Assembly (NCBI RefSeq): GCF_021117345.1 | Contig: NZ_CP088261.1 | Coordinates: forward strand, 2,046,001-2,110,000 | Source: Microbacterium sp. cx-55 | Lineage (GTDB): Bacteria > Actinomycetota > Actinomycetes > Actinomycetales > Microbacteriaceae | DNA: 64,000 bases | Reading direction: 5' to 3' | In this document: one piece after another, positions 17,214 to 25,859 of the stretch | Position numbering within the stretch: position 1 is the stretch's first letter | Layout of the letters: every line of letters starts with the position of its first letter | Notes under the pieces: generated by a model | What the model saw: only the letters and a program-made list of their open reading frames with translations | Told to the model about the DNA's origin: nothing | Databases searched by the model: none | Position numbers and translations under genes: made by a program

Positions 17214-17906
17214 ATGCGACTTCAAACCGTCATTCTCGCCGCAGGAATGGGCTCGAGACTCGGCCGCAGCCTGCCCAAGCCTCTCACCGAGCTGAGCGAC
17301 GGACGCAGCATCATGCGCCAGCAGCACGACAACATCCGCGCCGCGTTCGGTGACGACGCACGCATTACAACCGTCGTCGGCTACCGCGCCGAGACCGTCG
17401 TCGACGCCTTCCCCGACGCCGACTACGTCTACAACGAGCGCTACGACCAGACGAACACGTCCAAGAGCCTGCTGCGCGCGCTGTCGGCCACGGGCCGTGC
17501 CGGTGTTCTGTGGATGAACGGCGATGTCGTCTTCGACCCGCGCGTGCTGGGACGTGCCACCGAGCTCATCGAGCGCGAGCAGTCGTTCGTGACCGTCAAC
17601 ACCTCCAAGGTGAGCGACGAAGAGGTCAAGTACACGGTCACCGCCGAGGGCTTCATCAACGAACTCTCCAAGACCGTCCGCGGCGGCATCGGCGAGGCCG
17701 TCGGCATCAACTACATCTCACGCCGCGACAAGCGCGCGTTCATGCACCACCTCACGCGGGTCGGCGACCAGGATTACTTCGAGCGCGGCCTCGAACTGGC
17801 GATCCAGCACGACGGCCTCCTGCTGGAGCCGCTCGATATCTCCGACCTCTACGCGGTCGAGGTCGATTTCGCAGAAGACCTCGAGCGGGCCAACTTCTAC
17901 GTCTGA
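17214..17906 (+). CDS. Nucleotidyltransferase (LicC-like cytidylyltransferase)
   Basis: A 230-residue single-domain NTP transferase. The nucleotide-binding N-terminus VILAAGMGSRLG (residues 6-17) is followed by PKPL, and MNGDVVF near residue 102 supplies the metal-binding Asp. The size and lack of a C-terminal beta-helix resemble LicC-type phosphocholine or phosphoglycerol cytidylyltransferases rather than full sugar-nucleotide enzymes. With three CDP-glycerol-type glycerophosphotransferases downstream, making a CDP-activated phospho-alcohol is a reasonable inference. A good Shine-Dalgarno (CAGGAG) precedes the ATG. The 210-base upstream region contains a GC-rich hairpin but no promoter I can assign with confidence. 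Confidence 0.75.
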   Translation: MRLQTVILAAGMGSRLGRSLPKPLTELSDGRSIMRQQHDNIRAAFGDDARITTVVGYRAETVVDAFPDADYVYNERYDQTNTSKSLLRALSATGRAGVLWMNGDVVFDPRVLGRATELIEREQSFVTVNTSKVSDEEVKYTVTAEGFINELSKTVRGGIGEAVGINYISRRDKRAFMHHLTRVGDQDYFERGLELAIQHDGLLLEPLDISDLYAVEVDFAEDLERANFYV

Positions 17907-17962
17907 GTCGCGTTCGGCGCAAGCCCGGCGCTCCCCCAGGACCGGTGCCTAGGATCACTCGG

Positions 17963-18979
17963 GTGACCCGCAAAGTTCATCGGATCCATTCGCTTCCCGA
18001 AGACGCACCGTGGACCGGCGGCCTTCCGCCGCAGGGTTCCGCCGAGCATCCCTTGACGGTGCGCGCACTCGATCGGGTACTCGCGGTGCAGCGGCCCGTC
18101 GTGCTGGCGCACCTCCGAAGCCTGCGGCTGCGGCATCCGGATGCCGCGACGGTCGACATCGTTCGGATGCTGGAACGCCGGTACCTCGCCGCGGTGACGA
18201 CCGGCGGCGCCGCCGTCGGCGCGACCGCGGTCGTTCCGGTGATCGGGACGGGCGTGACGCTGGCGCTCAGCGGCGCCGAGACGCTCGGCTTCCTCGAGGC
18301 GACCACGCTGTTCGCGCAATCGGTCGCCGAGGTGCACGGCATCGCGGTGGAGAACCCCGATCGCGCTCGGGCACTGGTGCTGACACTGCTGCTCGGCAAA
18401 GAGGGCATCGACCTCGTCTCCCAGCTTGCCCGGCAGGCGAGCGGCCATGGCCCCGGTCGTGACGCGTACTGGGGTGAACTGATCACCAAGACGCTCCCCC
18501 GCGCCGCGATGGGGCCGCTGGTCGACCGCCTGAAGACATCGTTCGTGCACCGCTTCGCCGCGAAGGGCGGCGCCTCCTTCCTCGGTAAAGCGCTGCCGTT
18601 CGGGGTGGGCGCCGCGGTCGGCGGCGCCGGCAACCACATCCTCGGCCGTCGCGTGATCACGACGGCGCGACAGGCGTTCGGGATGCCGCCGCTGACCCTC
18701 CCCGCAGAACTCGAGCCGCTGCCGGGAGCATCGCCGATCGAGCGCATCGCCGGGACCGGGATCGTTCGGGCCGGCGGCGCGGTCGTGGGTGCGGTGGGCG
18801 CCGTCGCACGCGGGGCGGGCAGGGCGGCACGCGGTGTCGGTTCGGCCGGGCGACGCACCGGCGACGCGATCGGTGGCAGCGCACGCCGCGCGCTGGGACG
18901 CGGGCACCAGAACGGCGACGACGACACGGATGCCGATCCCGACGCGGACTCCGCCGCTATCGGAACGCCCGCGCCCTAA
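17963..18979 (+). CDS. Unknown protein with glycine-rich hydrophobic core
   Basis: A 338-residue protein that I cannot assign. It has a basic N-terminal region, a Gly/Ala-rich hydrophobic stretch around residues 75-105 (AAVGATAVVPVIGTGVTLAL), another around 210-230 (LPFGVGAAVGGAGN), a Gly/Ala/Arg-rich segment (about 270-310) and an Asp-rich C-terminal tail. The layout is loosely like EcsC-type proteins, but that is a guess. The GTG at 17963 is chosen because TAGGAT (17950-17955) lies seven bases upstream and no upstream start fits. It ends overlapping the stop of the convergent glycerophosphotransferase gene by four bases. Confidence 0.55.
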   Translation: MTRKVHRIHSLPEDAPWTGGLPPQGSAEHPLTVRALDRVLAVQRPVVLAHLRSLRLRHPDAATVDIVRMLERRYLAAVTTGGAAVGATAVVPVIGTGVTLALSGAETLGFLEATTLFAQSVAEVHGIAVENPDRARALVLTLLLGKEGIDLVSQLARQASGHGPGRDAYWGELITKTLPRAAMGPLVDRLKTSFVHRFAAKGGASFLGKALPFGVGAAVGGAGNHILGRRVITTARQAFGMPPLTLPAELEPLPGASPIERIAGTGIVRAGGAVVGAVGAVARGAGRAARGVGSAGRRTGDAIGGSARRALGRGHQNGDDDTDADPDADSAAIGTPAP

Positions 18980-20238
18980 GCGTCGGCGTCGAGCTCCGCC
19001 TCGTCCTCGCCCTCATCGGGTACACGCGCGTTCCACGTCTCCCACTCGTCCATGAGGCCGTGGATAGCGGCGTGGAAGCGTGCGGTCGGCGCACCCGGCG
19101 AGGTGTCGCCGAAGTAGTGCTCGACCCAGTACGCGAGGCGCGATACGGCCTCCGGGTCGTCCAGAACGCGATCGGTCTGCGCGATGACGTCCGCGGCGGC
19201 ATCCGCGTCCAACCAGTCGCACGCGGACAGGTAGCCGTGCGTGTCGACGAGCGCCGCCGGATGTGCGGGGCGCGTGATCATCAGCGGACGATCCGCCGCC
19301 AGACGGTCGTAGACCATTGCGGAGATGTCGACGATCGCGACATCCGCCGACGCGAGTTGCCACCCGAGATCCGGGCCGTCGTCGAACACGTGCTGCGCGG
19401 CGGGGTCTGCGGCGTTCGCCGCCGCGATCGCCGCGATGATCCGTGCGTTCGCCGCACCGTATTGTGCGTCGACGACACCGCTCCGCGGATGGGGGCGATA
19501 GATCAGACGATGCCGGGGGGAGGCGAGGAGCGTCGCCGCGAGCGCTTCACCGTGTGACACGATCGAGCCGTAGAGCGCGGACGGCCGGTCGCCCTCCCAG
19601 GTCGGGGCGTACAGCACCACCGTGCGATCGTCGGGCGTGTAGGGCAGCGCGCCCGAGTAGTGGTCCGCCTGCGGACGCCCGATGGGGATGGCCCGCGTGT
19701 CGAGGTCATAGTCCCAGAGCACTCGCGACAGGCGCTCGCGCGCCGCATCTCCGGCGATCAAGGCGTAGTCGTACGCCTTGAACTGGTTCGTGGTCATGTA
19801 CATCTTGTCGGACTCGCCGTGGTTGATGAAGACGTGCCAGCGACGCCCGTATCGGAACATCTGGAAGTTGCGGGTGTTCTGATTCACGTACAGGACCACC
19901 CGGATGTCCTGGGTGGCGACGTAGCGCTCGAGGTCGCGAACGGTCGGAACGAAGGCGACGGGCAGGCCCGATTCTTCGACCAGCGCTCGCGCGCCCGTGG
20001 CCACGCGGCTCAGCACGACGACCGGCCAGGTCTCGGCGAGTTCCGCGAGCGGCTTGTACCACTGACGCATCTGGTACATGTTCACTGCGCCGTCGGCGAA
20101 GTACACGGCGACCTGGTAACGACCGGTCGGATGCGGGCTCGCCGCGAGGCGCCGACGAACCTGCTGCACCGCCCGACGATTGTCGAGGGCCTTCCGAAGG
20201 AGTCCTGAGGCGGCGCGAAGATCCGATGCCCATCCCAT
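18976..20238 (-). CDS. CDP-glycerol glycerophosphotransferase family protein (1)
   Basis: A 420-residue GT-B-fold enzyme of the TagB/TagF/SpsB family, which transfers phospho-alcohols from CDP carriers during teichoic-acid-like polymer synthesis at the inner membrane face. Family features seen are FINHGESDKMY (acceptor-side His-Gly near 140), VVLYAPTWEGDRP (near 210), RPHPRSG (near 250) and a D-x-S segment DISAMVYDRLAADRP (near 305). That last segment replaces the usual TDYSS and is a small divergence. The ATG has TAGGCT six bases upstream, also compatible with the GGAGG just before the start. It is divergent from the GT2 gene. Confidence 0.85.
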   Translation of the reverse strand: MGWASDLRAASGLLRKALDNRRAVQQVRRRLAASPHPTGRYQVAVYFADGAVNMYQMRQWYKPLAELAETWPVVVLSRVATGARALVEESGLPVAFVPTVRDLERYVATQDIRVVLYVNQNTRNFQMFRYGRRWHVFINHGESDKMYMTTNQFKAYDYALIAGDAARERLSRVLWDYDLDTRAIPIGRPQADHYSGALPYTPDDRTVVLYAPTWEGDRPSALYGSIVSHGEALAATLLASPRHRLIYRPHPRSGVVDAQYGAANARIIAAIAAANAADPAAQHVFDDGPDLGWQLASADVAIVDISAMVYDRLAADRPLMITRPAHPAALVDTHGYLSACDWLDADAAADVIAQTDRVLDDPEAVSRLAYWVEHYFGDTSPGAPTARFHAAIHGLMDEWETWNARVPDEGEDEAELDADA

Positions 20239-20280
20239 GCCTCCAGCCTAACTTCCGGGGTCGCATGGGATGATCGAGGG

Positions 20281-21375
20281 ATGCATGCGAACGCCGGTGG
20301 AGCCGCGGACGCGCCCGTCCCCGACTCCGCGGCCGGCGTGTCGTTCGTCATGCCGGTGCTCAACGAGATCGCCTATCTCGAACGCGCCGTACGCACTGTT
20401 CTGGAGCAGGATGTTCCCGGGCCCATGGAACTGATCCTCGCCCTGGGCCCGTCGTCCGACGGCACGACCGAGCTCGCGCGGCGTCTCGCCGCCGACGACG
20501 ACCGCATCGTGATCGTCGAGAACCCCGAGGCCGACATCCCGACCGGGTTGAATCTCGCGATCGCGCGCAGCACCCTGCCGACGATCGTTCGGGTAGACGC
20601 GCATTCCGAACTGGCTCCCGGCTACACGGTGCGCGCGCTGCAGACGCTCGCGCGGGTCCGCGCGGCGAACGTCGGTGGCGTCATGCGGGCCGACGGACGC
20701 GCACCGTTCCAGCGCGCCGTCGCGCGCGCCTACAACTCCCGGTTCGGTCTCGGAGGCGGGGCGTATCACGGTGGCACGCGCGAGGGCGAGGCCGAGTCGG
20801 CCTACCTCGGGGTGATGCGCCGCGTGGTGCTCGACGAGGTCGGCGGCTTCGACGAGTCGCTCCGCCGGGGCGAGGACTGGGAGCTCAACCTCCGCATCCG
20901 CCGTGCCGGCTACCGGGTCTGGTTCGATCCGGAGCTCGCCGTCACGTACTGGCCGCGCGAGAGCTGGCTGCGGCTCGCCCGTCAGTTCCGCGCGACCGGC
21001 GCCTGGCGCGGAGAACTCGTGCGCCGGTACGGACGCCGCAACTCGCTGCGATTCTTCGCGCCTCCCGTGCTCGTGCTCGCGGTCGCTGCGAGCATCCTCG
21101 TCGGCGTGTTGCAGGCCACCGGGGTGGTGTCCGGTGTGGGTGCGGTCGCCGCATCCGTCGTCTACCTGCCGGTCGCCGCCTATCTGGTGCTGATCGTGGC
21201 GGTCGCCGCGGGTCCCGGCGGAGGCCGCGGATGGCGCGACAAGCTATGGACCCTCGCGGTCCTGCCCACGATGCACCTGGCGTGGGGCGCGGGCTTTCTC
21301 GTCGGAGCGCTCTCCGGCGCGCACGACACCGTCGACACGTCCCGGCTCGGCACGCGCAACACCCCGCTTCCGTAA
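20281..21375 (+). CDS. Membrane-anchored GT2 glycosyltransferase
   Basis: A 364-residue GT-A glycosyltransferase. The catalytic domain (about 20-250) begins SFVMPVLNEIAYLERAV and has VRVDAHSEL (DxD-like metal site near 102) and RRGEDWELNLRIRRAGY (the ED acid/base and acceptor region near 200). Two to three hydrophobic segments follow (260-340), as in ExoA-like enzymes that elongate lipid-linked surface polysaccharide. Its GATGAT hexamer lies six bases before the ATG. The position between three glycerophosphotransferase genes suggests it decorates or primes the same polymer. Confidence 0.85.
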   Translation: MHANAGGAADAPVPDSAAGVSFVMPVLNEIAYLERAVRTVLEQDVPGPMELILALGPSSDGTTELARRLAADDDRIVIVENPEADIPTGLNLAIARSTLPTIVRVDAHSELAPGYTVRALQTLARVRAANVGGVMRADGRAPFQRAVARAYNSRFGLGGGAYHGGTREGEAESAYLGVMRRVVLDEVGGFDESLRRGEDWELNLRIRRAGYRVWFDPELAVTYWPRESWLRLARQFRATGAWRGELVRRYGRRNSLRFFAPPVLVLAVAASILVGVLQATGVVSGVGAVAASVVYLPVAAYLVLIVAVAAGPGGGRGWRDKLWTLAVLPTMHLAWGAGFLVGALSGAHDTVDTSRLGTRNTPLP

Positions 21376-21386
21376 GCGGGCCCGGG

Positions 21387-22835
21387 TCAGCGGTCGAGGA
21401 ACCCCTGATCCAGGATGCGGTCGACGACGCGCTCCGCTGCGCGGCCGTCCTCGCGCGCGTTGAACCGCTCCTGCCAGCGACGGTAGCGCGCCGCCACCCC
21501 CGCATCCGGCTCCGCGGCGAGCGCCGCCGTCAGCTCCGCCTGGGTCCGCACGAGCGGACCGGGAGCATAGGTCTCGAGGTCGAAGTAGAAGCCGCGGAGC
21601 TCTCCGCGATAGTGCTCGAGGTCGGGCACCAGCAGGTACACGGGCTTACCCGTGACGGTGAAATCGAACATGACGGACGAGTAGTCGGTGATGAGCGCGT
21701 CCGCCGCGAGCAGCAGTTGGGACGTGTCGGGGAAACCCGTCACGTCGATCACGCGCGCACCCGTCGCGTCTTCGCCCGGCAGCAGCGTGCGCGAATGGCC
21801 CCGAACGAGCACGATCGCGCCGGTGTCGGCGGCTAGACGCGCGGCATCGACGAAGTCGACGATCTGCTCACGGTCGTCGCGCCAGGTGGGTGCGTACAGG
21901 AGCACGCGTTCGCCCGGGTCGATGCCGAGCCGGCGCCGCGCATCACTGCCGTCTTCCGTCGTCAGCACATCGTTGCGCGGATAACCCTCGACCCAGATGG
22001 GGCGCCCGAGGAACGCGTACGCCTTCTTCAGGATGCCCGCCGCGTACGGGTTCTGGGCGAGCAGCACGTTCCACCGCCGCGCTTCGCGGATGACGGCGAT
22101 GGCGCGGCGCGGGTCGAAGCCCGGGCGGTGCAGTGCGAGCCGCTTCAGCGGAGTGCCGTGCCAGGTCTGCAGCACGATCTGCCCGGGCCGGCGCACGAAG
22201 CGTCGGCGGAGCCAGTCGTTGACGACGAGCAGTCGCGCCACTCCCCGCGCACGCCACCACTCGGGGCTGCCCTCGACCACCGGGATCGCGCCTTCCGGAA
22301 CGGCGACCGAGTGATCGACGACGCTCCAGTAGCGCACCAGCCCCGGTACGCGGCGGCTCAGCTCGCGGTCGATCGCCAGCGGGTTGCAGCTCGCGTTGCG
22401 ACCGTAGAAGCTCTCGAAGAAGACGGCGTTCTCGCGCGGCTCGTGCGCCGTCGCGTAACGCCGCTCGAGCGCCGCCTGCCCTTCGCCGGAGTCGTAGGCC
22501 GGATCGACCGGCGGCCCGACGCGCAGCGACCATCCGTCGAGCGACGCACGGAGGTCCGGCATCATCGCGACCGGCAATGCATCCGGCACCCGCACGTCAC
22601 TCGCCTCGCCCCGCTCGATCTCGAGACGGTACGTTCCCGTCGGCAGCGGAAGCACCTCGCCGCCCCAGCGGGAGGCGGCGAGCGGCAACGTCGCCGTCCA
22701 GCCGGCGTCGGTCGGTGCGACCCGGCCGGCCACCCGGGCACGCGGGCCGATGAGCGAAACCGCGGCCGGCGCCGGCCCCGTCCCGAGGAGTTCGAGAGCG
22801 GACGCGCCGCTCGTGGACCATCGGGCGCTCGTCAT
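21387..22835 (-). CDS. CDP-glycerol glycerophosphotransferase family protein (2)
   Basis: A 482-residue protein. The first ~110 residues form an extra beta-rich region not found in the shorter copy. The glycerophosphotransferase domain follows, with QTWHGTPLKRLALHRP (near 235), LYAPTWRDD (near 330), VRGHSR (near 365) and ITDYSSVMFDF (near 410), all canonical. Its ATG forms an ATGA overlap with the stop of the upstream gene, so the two are translationally coupled. It probably adds glycerol-phosphate or a related phosphopolyol to a cell-surface polymer. The exact substrate is not visible. Confidence 0.88.
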   Translation of the reverse strand: MTSARWSTSGASALELLGTGPAPAAVSLIGPRARVAGRVAPTDAGWTATLPLAASRWGGEVLPLPTGTYRLEIERGEASDVRVPDALPVAMMPDLRASLDGWSLRVGPPVDPAYDSGEGQAALERRYATAHEPRENAVFFESFYGRNASCNPLAIDRELSRRVPGLVRYWSVVDHSVAVPEGAIPVVEGSPEWWRARGVARLLVVNDWLRRRFVRRPGQIVLQTWHGTPLKRLALHRPGFDPRRAIAVIREARRWNVLLAQNPYAAGILKKAYAFLGRPIWVEGYPRNDVLTTEDGSDARRRLGIDPGERVLLYAPTWRDDREQIVDFVDAARLAADTGAIVLVRGHSRTLLPGEDATGARVIDVTGFPDTSQLLLAADALITDYSSVMFDFTVTGKPVYLLVPDLEHYRGELRGFYFDLETYAPGPLVRTQAELTAALAAEPDAGVAARYRRWQERFNAREDGRAAERVVDRILDQGFLDR

Positions 22836-24094
22836 TCGGTGTCCTCCCCGGACCGCTCTCGGCCCGCCTTCGGGTCGATGCTGTCGACGATCGCACGATA
22901 CACGCGCTGCGCATTGCGCCCGTCGCGGTATGCGTGCACCCGCGCATCGAGCGTCCGCGACCGCGTCAGGCGTTCGGTCGGGTCGAGCAGCGTCGCCTCG
23001 ATTTGAGCGAGGGTCTCGGTCCAAGTCGTCGCCCAGTCGTCGCCGGCGACGTCGCGATACGTCCCGTAGAAGCCGCGCTGCTCGGCGTACGTGTCGACAT
23101 CAGGAGCGAAGAAGACCACCGGAAGCGGCACCAGCGATGCATCGAACGCGAGCGACGAGTAGTCGGTGACGAGCAGGTCGAGCCCGGGGAGCAGCGGCGT
23201 CACGTCGTTCACGACGTCGATTCCGAGCATCCGGATGCGGCCGCTCGGCGCCGACGGCCGGTACTCCCCCGCACCCAGCGGGTGCGAACGCACGAGCAGC
23301 ACCGCGTCGCGCGCCGCCAGCGTCTGCTCGATCGCCGTCCACTCCGTCGCGGACGGGATCGCCGGGTCGAGGTCGCCGTCACGCCACGTGGGTGCGTACA
23401 GGATCAGCGCGGCGTCCGCATCCGCGCCGGTGAGGTCGACGATGCGCGCACGCGCACGGGTCCGACGCTCGTCGGCGGTGCCCCTCGAGAGCACATCGAC
23501 GCGCGGCTCGCCGAGCACCCGCACGCGGGAATCGGGAAGGGAGAACGCGGACTCCAGCCGGCCCCGCACGAGGTGCGACGCAGCCGGCAGCAGCGTGATG
23601 CGCCGCGTCGCGGAGCGGTACATCGCCGCCAGCCCCGCACGCACCAGGCGTGACGACGGGAGGATGCTGCTGCGCACCGTCGCCGGCGAGTCGATACCGA
23701 TGCGCTTGAGCGGGATGCCATGCCACAGCTGGGCGATGAACGCACCGGAGACGGCGTACCGGTTCACATCGCCGAAACCGTGCGTGACGATCACGACGCG
23801 CGCGCGGGCCGTTCGCCAGAAGCCGCGGAGCGAGGTCTTCCGAACCGCGGGAATGCCGCGCCTGGCTGCCTCGCGCGCCTGATCGGGGCCGTCGACGAGC
23901 CACACCGCGCGAGCTCCGGCCGCGTGCGCTTCATCCCACACGGCGAGCGCCCCGTCGGCGATGCCGACTGCGCATCCGAAGACCCATTCGTCCGCCGACC
24001 GCGGCACGACCGCGGTGATGACGCGGGCCGCGGCGTACAGCGGGATCGCGAGGAGCTTCCTCGCGTTCCCGTCACCGAACGAGAAGGACGCCAC
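22832..24094 (-). CDS. CDP-glycerol glycerophosphotransferase family protein (3)
   Basis: A 420-residue paralogue of the downstream enzyme with the same motif order: QLWHGIPLKRIG (near 122), LYAPTWRDGD (near 235), VRSHPLG (near 265) and VTDYSSLAFD (near 305). It starts with GTG at 24094 inside a 16-bp perfect inverted repeat. TAGGCT lies six bases upstream and there is no Shine-Dalgarno. It overlaps the next gene by ATGA, so this is the first gene of a two-gene unit. Two adjacent different family members commonly divide priming and polymerisation (TagB/TagF-like), which is inferred here. Confidence 0.88.
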   Translation of the reverse strand: MASFSFGDGNARKLLAIPLYAAARVITAVVPRSADEWVFGCAVGIADGALAVWDEAHAAGARAVWLVDGPDQAREAARRGIPAVRKTSLRGFWRTARARVVIVTHGFGDVNRYAVSGAFIAQLWHGIPLKRIGIDSPATVRSSILPSSRLVRAGLAAMYRSATRRITLLPAASHLVRGRLESAFSLPDSRVRVLGEPRVDVLSRGTADERRTRARARIVDLTGADADAALILYAPTWRDGDLDPAIPSATEWTAIEQTLAARDAVLLVRSHPLGAGEYRPSAPSGRIRMLGIDVVNDVTPLLPGLDLLVTDYSSLAFDASLVPLPVVFFAPDVDTYAEQRGFYGTYRDVAGDDWATTWTETLAQIEATLLDPTERLTRSRTLDARVHAYRDGRNAQRVYRAIVDSIDPKAGRERSGEDTE

Positions 24095-24123
24095 CTCGCG
24101 AGCCTATCGCGAGGTGGCGTCCT
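24085..24123 (-). repeat. 16-bp perfect inverted repeat over a start codon
   Basis: AGGACGCCACCTCGCG (24085-24100) and its complement (24108-24123) flank a seven-base loop. The GTG start of the third glycerophosphotransferase gene (24092-24094) is in one arm and its TAGGCT -10-like hexamer is in the loop/arm boundary. It is also 50 bases beyond the stop of the htrA-like gene on the same strand, so it could instead act in that gene's 3' region. Confidence 0.75.
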
Positions 24124-24174
24124 GCCTTCCGGGTGCGTCCGGCGCCTCCGGATGCGTCCTGCCCGTCCGGGTGC

Positions 24175-25761
24175 TTACTGAAGGGTGCCGAGGGTGACGT
24201 CGGCCGTGCGGGTCTCACCGTCGCGCACGTACGTGAGCGTGATGTCGGACCCGCCGGCGGCGGCGCGCACCTGCGCCGTCAGATCGATCGCGTCACCGAT
24301 CGGCACGTCGCCGACCCGCGTGACGATGTCGCCGGATTGCAGGCCGGCCGCGGCGGCAGCGCCGTCCGGGCTGACCTCCGAGATCGACGCGCCCTCGATC
24401 GTGGCACCGCGCATGCTGGCGGCGTCCTGAACCGTCGCCCCGAGCAGGCCATGCGTGGCCGACCCGGAATCGATGATCTCGTTCGCGACGCGCTCGGCGA
24501 TGTTCGAGGGGATGGAGAAGCCGACGCCGATGTTGCCGGACTGGCCCGAGCTCGTGCCCCCCGACGAGGCGATGGCCACGTTGATACCGATCAGCTTTCC
24601 TTCGTCGTCGACCAACGCCCCACCGGAGTTACCGGGGTTGATGGCGGCATCCGTCTGGATGACCGAGATCTTGATGGTCGTCGAGGACTGCGTGGTCTGC
24701 CCCTGGCCCTGACCGAAGTCGAACTGGAACGGGCTCTCGCTCTGTCCGTTCTCGTTGCTGTCGCCCTGGCCGCTGTCGCCTTCGGATGCGTCGTCCGGCG
24801 CCGCCGAAGACGCGATCTCGATCGAGCGGTTGAGCGCGCTCACGATTCCCGTGGTCACGGTGTTGTCGAGGCCGAGCGGAGCACCGATGGCGATCGCGTT
24901 GTCGCCGACGTTCAGGTTGCTCGAGTCGGCGAACTCGATCGGCGTGAGGCCGGAGGCATCCGTGAGCTTGATCACCGCGAGATCGTAGGTGGGGTCGGTG
25001 CCGACGACCGTCGCGCTGTAGACCTTGCCGTCCGACGTGCTCACCGAGAGCGTCGGGTTGGAGGTCTGCCCGTCGAGGGTCACGACGTGGGTGTTCGTCA
25101 GTACGTAGCCGTCGTCGGAGAGGATGACACCGGAACCCGTTCCGGCCCCGCTCGTCGACGTCGCACTGATCGTGACGACGCTCGGCACGACCTTCGCGGC
25201 GACGCCGGTGACGGCGTTCACGTTGGTGGTGTCGTTCACCGTGACGACGGACGGGCTGCTGGCGGCCGATTCGGTCGTTCCGCCCCAGAGGCTCGTGCCG
25301 GCGTAGGTTCCGCCGAGCCCGGCGGCACCGCCGACGATGGCCGCAGCGAGCAGCAGGCCGACCGTGCGACCGGCCGTGCTCTTCTTACGCGCGGCAGGCG
25401 CCGCGGGCGTGGCGTCGGCGATCGGAAGGGTGGGGCCGGTCTGGGCGGCAGGACCGAAGGACTGACCCGCCTGGCCGGGCGTCTGACCGGCGTACTGCTG
25501 CGGACCCTTCGGGGTCGGGGCAGGGAAGGCGGCCGGATACGGGGGGCGCGGCGGCACGGGCTGCGCAGCGCCGGACGGCGACGCCACCGACTGCGGCGCG
25601 ACGGGCGCCTCGGGGCGCGGCGGCACGGGCGGCTGGGCGGCGGCCGGGGTCGAAGCCGGAACATCGGTCCCGGCGGCGGGAGCGGTCGGGCTCGCGTTCT
25701 GGGCGGAGGAGTCGGCGGCGGCGTCGACGGATTCGGGGCGTTCGCCCTCGGTGTCACTCAT
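24175..25761 (-). CDS. HtrA/DegP-like membrane-anchored serine protease with PDZ domain
   Basis: A 528-residue S1C protease for extracytoplasmic protein quality control. The first ~125 residues are a Pro/Ala-rich cytoplasmic tail, then a transmembrane helix (about 128-150), then the protease with His in TNTHVV (~225), Asp in YDLAVIKL (~258) and the nucleophile in NPGNSGGAL (~379). A PDZ domain fills the last ~95 residues (GLLGATVQD onward). A 35-residue Gln/Gly/Ser/Asp-rich insertion (about 322-357) sits in the protease domain before the serine. An AAGGAG Shine-Dalgarno precedes the ATG. It is divergent from the aminotransferase gene. Confidence 0.93.
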   Translation of the reverse strand: MSDTEGERPESVDAAADSSAQNASPTAPAAGTDVPASTPAAAQPPVPPRPEAPVAPQSVASPSGAAQPVPPRPPYPAAFPAPTPKGPQQYAGQTPGQAGQSFGPAAQTGPTLPIADATPAAPAARKKSTAGRTVGLLLAAAIVGGAAGLGGTYAGTSLWGGTTESAASSPSVVTVNDTTNVNAVTGVAAKVVPSVVTISATSTSGAGTGSGVILSDDGYVLTNTHVVTLDGQTSNPTLSVSTSDGKVYSATVVGTDPTYDLAVIKLTDASGLTPIEFADSSNLNVGDNAIAIGAPLGLDNTVTTGIVSALNRSIEIASSAAPDDASEGDSGQGDSNENGQSESPFQFDFGQGQGQTTQSSTTIKISVIQTDAAINPGNSGGALVDDEGKLIGINVAIASSGGTSSGQSGNIGVGFSIPSNIAERVANEIIDSGSATHGLLGATVQDAASMRGATIEGASISEVSPDGAAAAAGLQSGDIVTRVGDVPIGDAIDLTAQVRAAAGGSDITLTYVRDGETRTADVTLGTLQ

Positions 25762-25859
25762 GATTGCTCCTTCTGGCAGGCAAGATCCACTGTGGCGGGG
25801 GTGTCTGTGCGTTGCCTATGCCGAGAATGGGACGACCCTATGCGACTAACCTGTGTCGA

